Below, piece by piece: positions 62,384 through 64,000 of a DNA stretch of 64,000 bases. Each line of letters begins with the position of its first letter. Position 1 is the first letter of the stretch. The position numbers and the translations under genes were made by a program. Source of the DNA: Streptomyces sp. MUM 2J (GTDB taxonomy: Bacteria > Actinomycetota > Actinomycetes > Streptomycetales > Streptomycetaceae); contig NZ_JADWYM010000007.1 of the NCBI RefSeq assembly GCF_022414535.1, positions 148,786 through 212,785 on the forward strand, given 5' to 3'. A model generated the notes under the pieces. The model worked only from the letters and a program-made list of their open reading frames with translations, was not told the DNA's origin and did no database searches.

Positions 62384-64000
62384 ATGACTGCAACCCTCGT
62401 CGCCAAGAACCTCAGCGCCGGGCACGGCGACCGCACCCTGTTCGGCGGGCTCGACCTCGTCGTCGCGCCCGGTGACGTGATCGGGCTGGTCGGCGCCAAC
62501 GGTGCCGGCAAGTCCACCCTGCTGAAGCTGCTCGCGGGGCTCACCGCACCGGAGCAGGGGGAGATCAGGCTCTCTCCGCCGACCGCGGCCGTCGGTCACC
62601 TCCCGCAGGAGCCGGAGCGCAGGCCGGGCGAGACCGTCCGCGCCTTCCTCGCCCGGCGCACGGGCGTCGCCGCCGCGCAGCGGGCCATGGACGAGGCCAC
62701 CCGGGCGCTCGTCGACGGGGCTCCGGGCGCCGACGACGCCTACGCGGCGAGCCTGGAGCGCTGGCTGGACCTGGGCGGCGCCGACCTGGAGGAGCGCGCC
62801 GAGGAGGTCGCCGACTCGCTGGGCCTCGCCGTCGGCCCCGACCAGCCGATGACCGCCCTCTCCGGCGGCCAGGCGGCCCGCGCCGGACTCGCCTCGCTGC
62901 TGCTGTCCCGGTACGACGTCTTCCTCCTCGACGAGCCGACCAACGACCTGGACCTGGACGGACTGGAGCGCCTGGAGCGCTTCGTGACCGGCCTGCGCGC
63001 CGGCACCGTCGTCGTCAGCCACGACCGCGAGTTCCTCACCCGCACCGTCACCAGGGTCCTCGAACTCGACCTCGCACAGCGGCAGATCAACCTCTACGGC
63101 GGCGGCTACGAGGCCTACCTGGAGGAGCGCGAGGTCGCCCGCCGGCACGCGCGGGACGAGTACGAGGAGTACGCCGGCAAGCGGGCCGCGCTGGAGGACC
63201 GTGCCCGGACGCAGCGGGCCTGGATGGACAAGGGCGTGAAGAACGCCCGACGCAAGGCCGGCGACAACGACAAGATCGGCCGCAAGTTCCGCAGCGAGGC
63301 CAGCGAGAAGCAGGCCGCCAAGGCTCGGCAGACCCAGCGCATGATCGAACGCCTGGACGCCGTCGAGGAACCGCGCAAGGAGTGGGAACTGCGCATGGAG
63401 ATCGCGGCGGCCCCGCGCTCCGGGGCGGTGGTGGCCGCGCTGCGGGATGCCGAGGTCCACCGCGGCGGTTTCCGCCTCGGTCCCGTCTCCCTCCGGATCG
63501 ACTGGGCCGACCGGGTCGCGGTCACCGGGGCGAACGGCGCGGGGAAGTCGACCCTGCTGGGCGCGCTGCTCGGACGGGTTCCGCTGGACGCCGGGCATGC
63601 CGCACTCGGCTCGGGCGTGCTGGTCGGCGAGGTGGACCAGGCGCGCGGCCTGTTCCACGGCCCCGAGAGTCTCCTGGAGGCGTTCTGCGCGGCGGTCCCG
63701 GACACCGAGCCGGCCGAGGTGCGCACCCTGCTGGCCAAGTTCGGCCTGAAGGCGGCCCATGTGCTGCGCCCGGCGGCGACCCTGTCCCCGGGCGAGCGGA
63801 CCCGCGCCGCCCTCGCCCTGCTCCAGGGCCGCGGCGTCAACCTCCTCGTCCTCGACGAGCCGACCAACCACCTCGACCTTCCCGCGATCGAGCAGCTGGA
63901 GTCCGCCCTCGACGCCTACGCCGGCACACTGCTGCTGGTCGGCGGACTGGTCTACATCGTGAGGAAGTTCACCTCTGGTTCGTCCTCGCGCGGCGACTGG
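62384..64000 (+). CDS. ABC-F family ATPase with abnormal C-terminal end, runs off the window
   Basis: A soluble two-cassette ATPase; 539 codons are inside the window. Cassette 1 has GANGAGKST, LSGGQAARAG and FLLDEPTNDLD with VVSHDREFL. The linker is rich in Arg and Lys. Cassette 2 has GANGAGKST, LSPGERTRAAL and LVLDEPTNHLD. After TLLLV at about 63,935-63,944 the family continues with the H-loop THDRRMLD, but here the frame reads GGLVYIVRKFTSGSSSRGDW to the window edge, with no stop. The switch histidine is thus lost. This looks like a junction with foreign sequence, by insertion, deletion or an assembly join. Confidence 0.85.
   Translation, partial: MTATLVAKNLSAGHGDRTLFGGLDLVVAPGDVIGLVGANGAGKSTLLKLLAGLTAPEQGEIRLSPPTAAVGHLPQEPERRPGETVRAFLARRTGVAAAQRAMDEATRALVDGAPGADDAYAASLERWLDLGGADLEERAEEVADSLGLAVGPDQPMTALSGGQAARAGLASLLLSRYDVFLLDEPTNDLDLDGLERLERFVTGLRAGTVVVSHDREFLTRTVTRVLELDLAQRQINLYGGGYEAYLEEREVARRHARDEYEEYAGKRAALEDRARTQRAWMDKGVKNARRKAGDNDKIGRKFRSEASEKQAAKARQTQRMIERLDAVEEPRKEWELRMEIAAAPRSGAVVAALRDAEVHRGGFRLGPVSLRIDWADRVAVTGANGAGKSTLLGALLGRVPLDAGHAALGSGVLVGEVDQARGLFHGPESLLEAFCAAVPDTEPAEVRTLLAKFGLKAAHVLRPAATLSPGERTRAALALLQGRGVNLLVLDEPTNHLDLPAIEQLESALDAYAGTLLLVGGLVYIVRKFTSGSSSRGDW

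Noticed and set aside
1..64000. tRNA, rRNA, CRISPR arrays, integrase or transposase genes
   Set aside because: None was recognised on reading both strands. The only hint of a mobile element is the break near 63,940.

Overview
The window is very GC-rich. Its coding frames have mostly G or C in the third position, it uses many GTG starts and leaderless transcripts, and it carries Streptomyces marker families: a WhiB-like protein, an SsgA-like sporulation protein, DUF2510 proteins, Tat and Sec exported hydrolases, and DasR-like operators. It is best read as a stretch of a Streptomyces chromosome. The gene order (zwf/tal remnant, phosphatase-PPTase pair, ligase/PolDom pair, WhiB-like gene, SsgA-like gene, fadAB operon) resembles from memory the S. 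coelicolor SCO6660-SCO6735 region. That is an inference, not a search result.

Left part (1-26 kb): glucose-6-phosphate dehydrogenase with an internally deleted transaldolase just upstream; an AraC regulator; a beta-lactamase-fold protein that has lost its catalytic residues; a cluster of secreted degradative enzymes (GH16 glucanase with CBM6, lipase, S53 peptidase, GH18 chitinase) mixed with cytosolic GH4 and GH13 sugar enzymes and an HTH regulator; an ATP-grasp enzyme; a phosphoesterase-PPTase pair; an XRE regulator with an ImmA-type peptidase, facing a lone MmyB-type sensor domain; a Tat-exported phospholipase C; and a scramblase-like DUF2510 protein.

Middle (25-43 kb): a PAP2 lipid phosphatase coupled to an EamA transporter, divergent from a TetR gene across a nested palindrome; a membrane DUF2510 protein; a LuxR-type STAND ATPase without its DNA-binding domain; a DUF3048 lipoprotein; a zinc alcohol dehydrogenase; a divergent NHEJ-type DNA ligase and polymerase pair; a VOC protein; a WhiB-like protein; an acyl-ACP desaturase under three tandem operator repeats; a DDAH-family hydrolase; and an ABC-F protein with a long leader.

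Right part (43-64 kb): a three-gene operon with WXG/type VII secretion features; SsgA-like protein; divergent leaderless yciI-like and endonuclease V genes; a saccharopine-dehydrogenase-like reductase; a CoA transferase-thiolase-FadB beta-oxidation operon; a MerR regulator; an amino acid permease; a decaying macro-domain gene coupled to a PfkB sugar kinase; a secreted M1 aminopeptidase; an unknown protein; and an ABC-F gene whose last residues are replaced by unrelated sequence at about 63,940. The features most worth a second look are the tal deletion, the dead beta-lactamase fold, the macro-domain/kinase pair, the WXG-type operon, the HTH-less STAND ATPase and the broken ABC-F end. No convincing entirely new system was seen.
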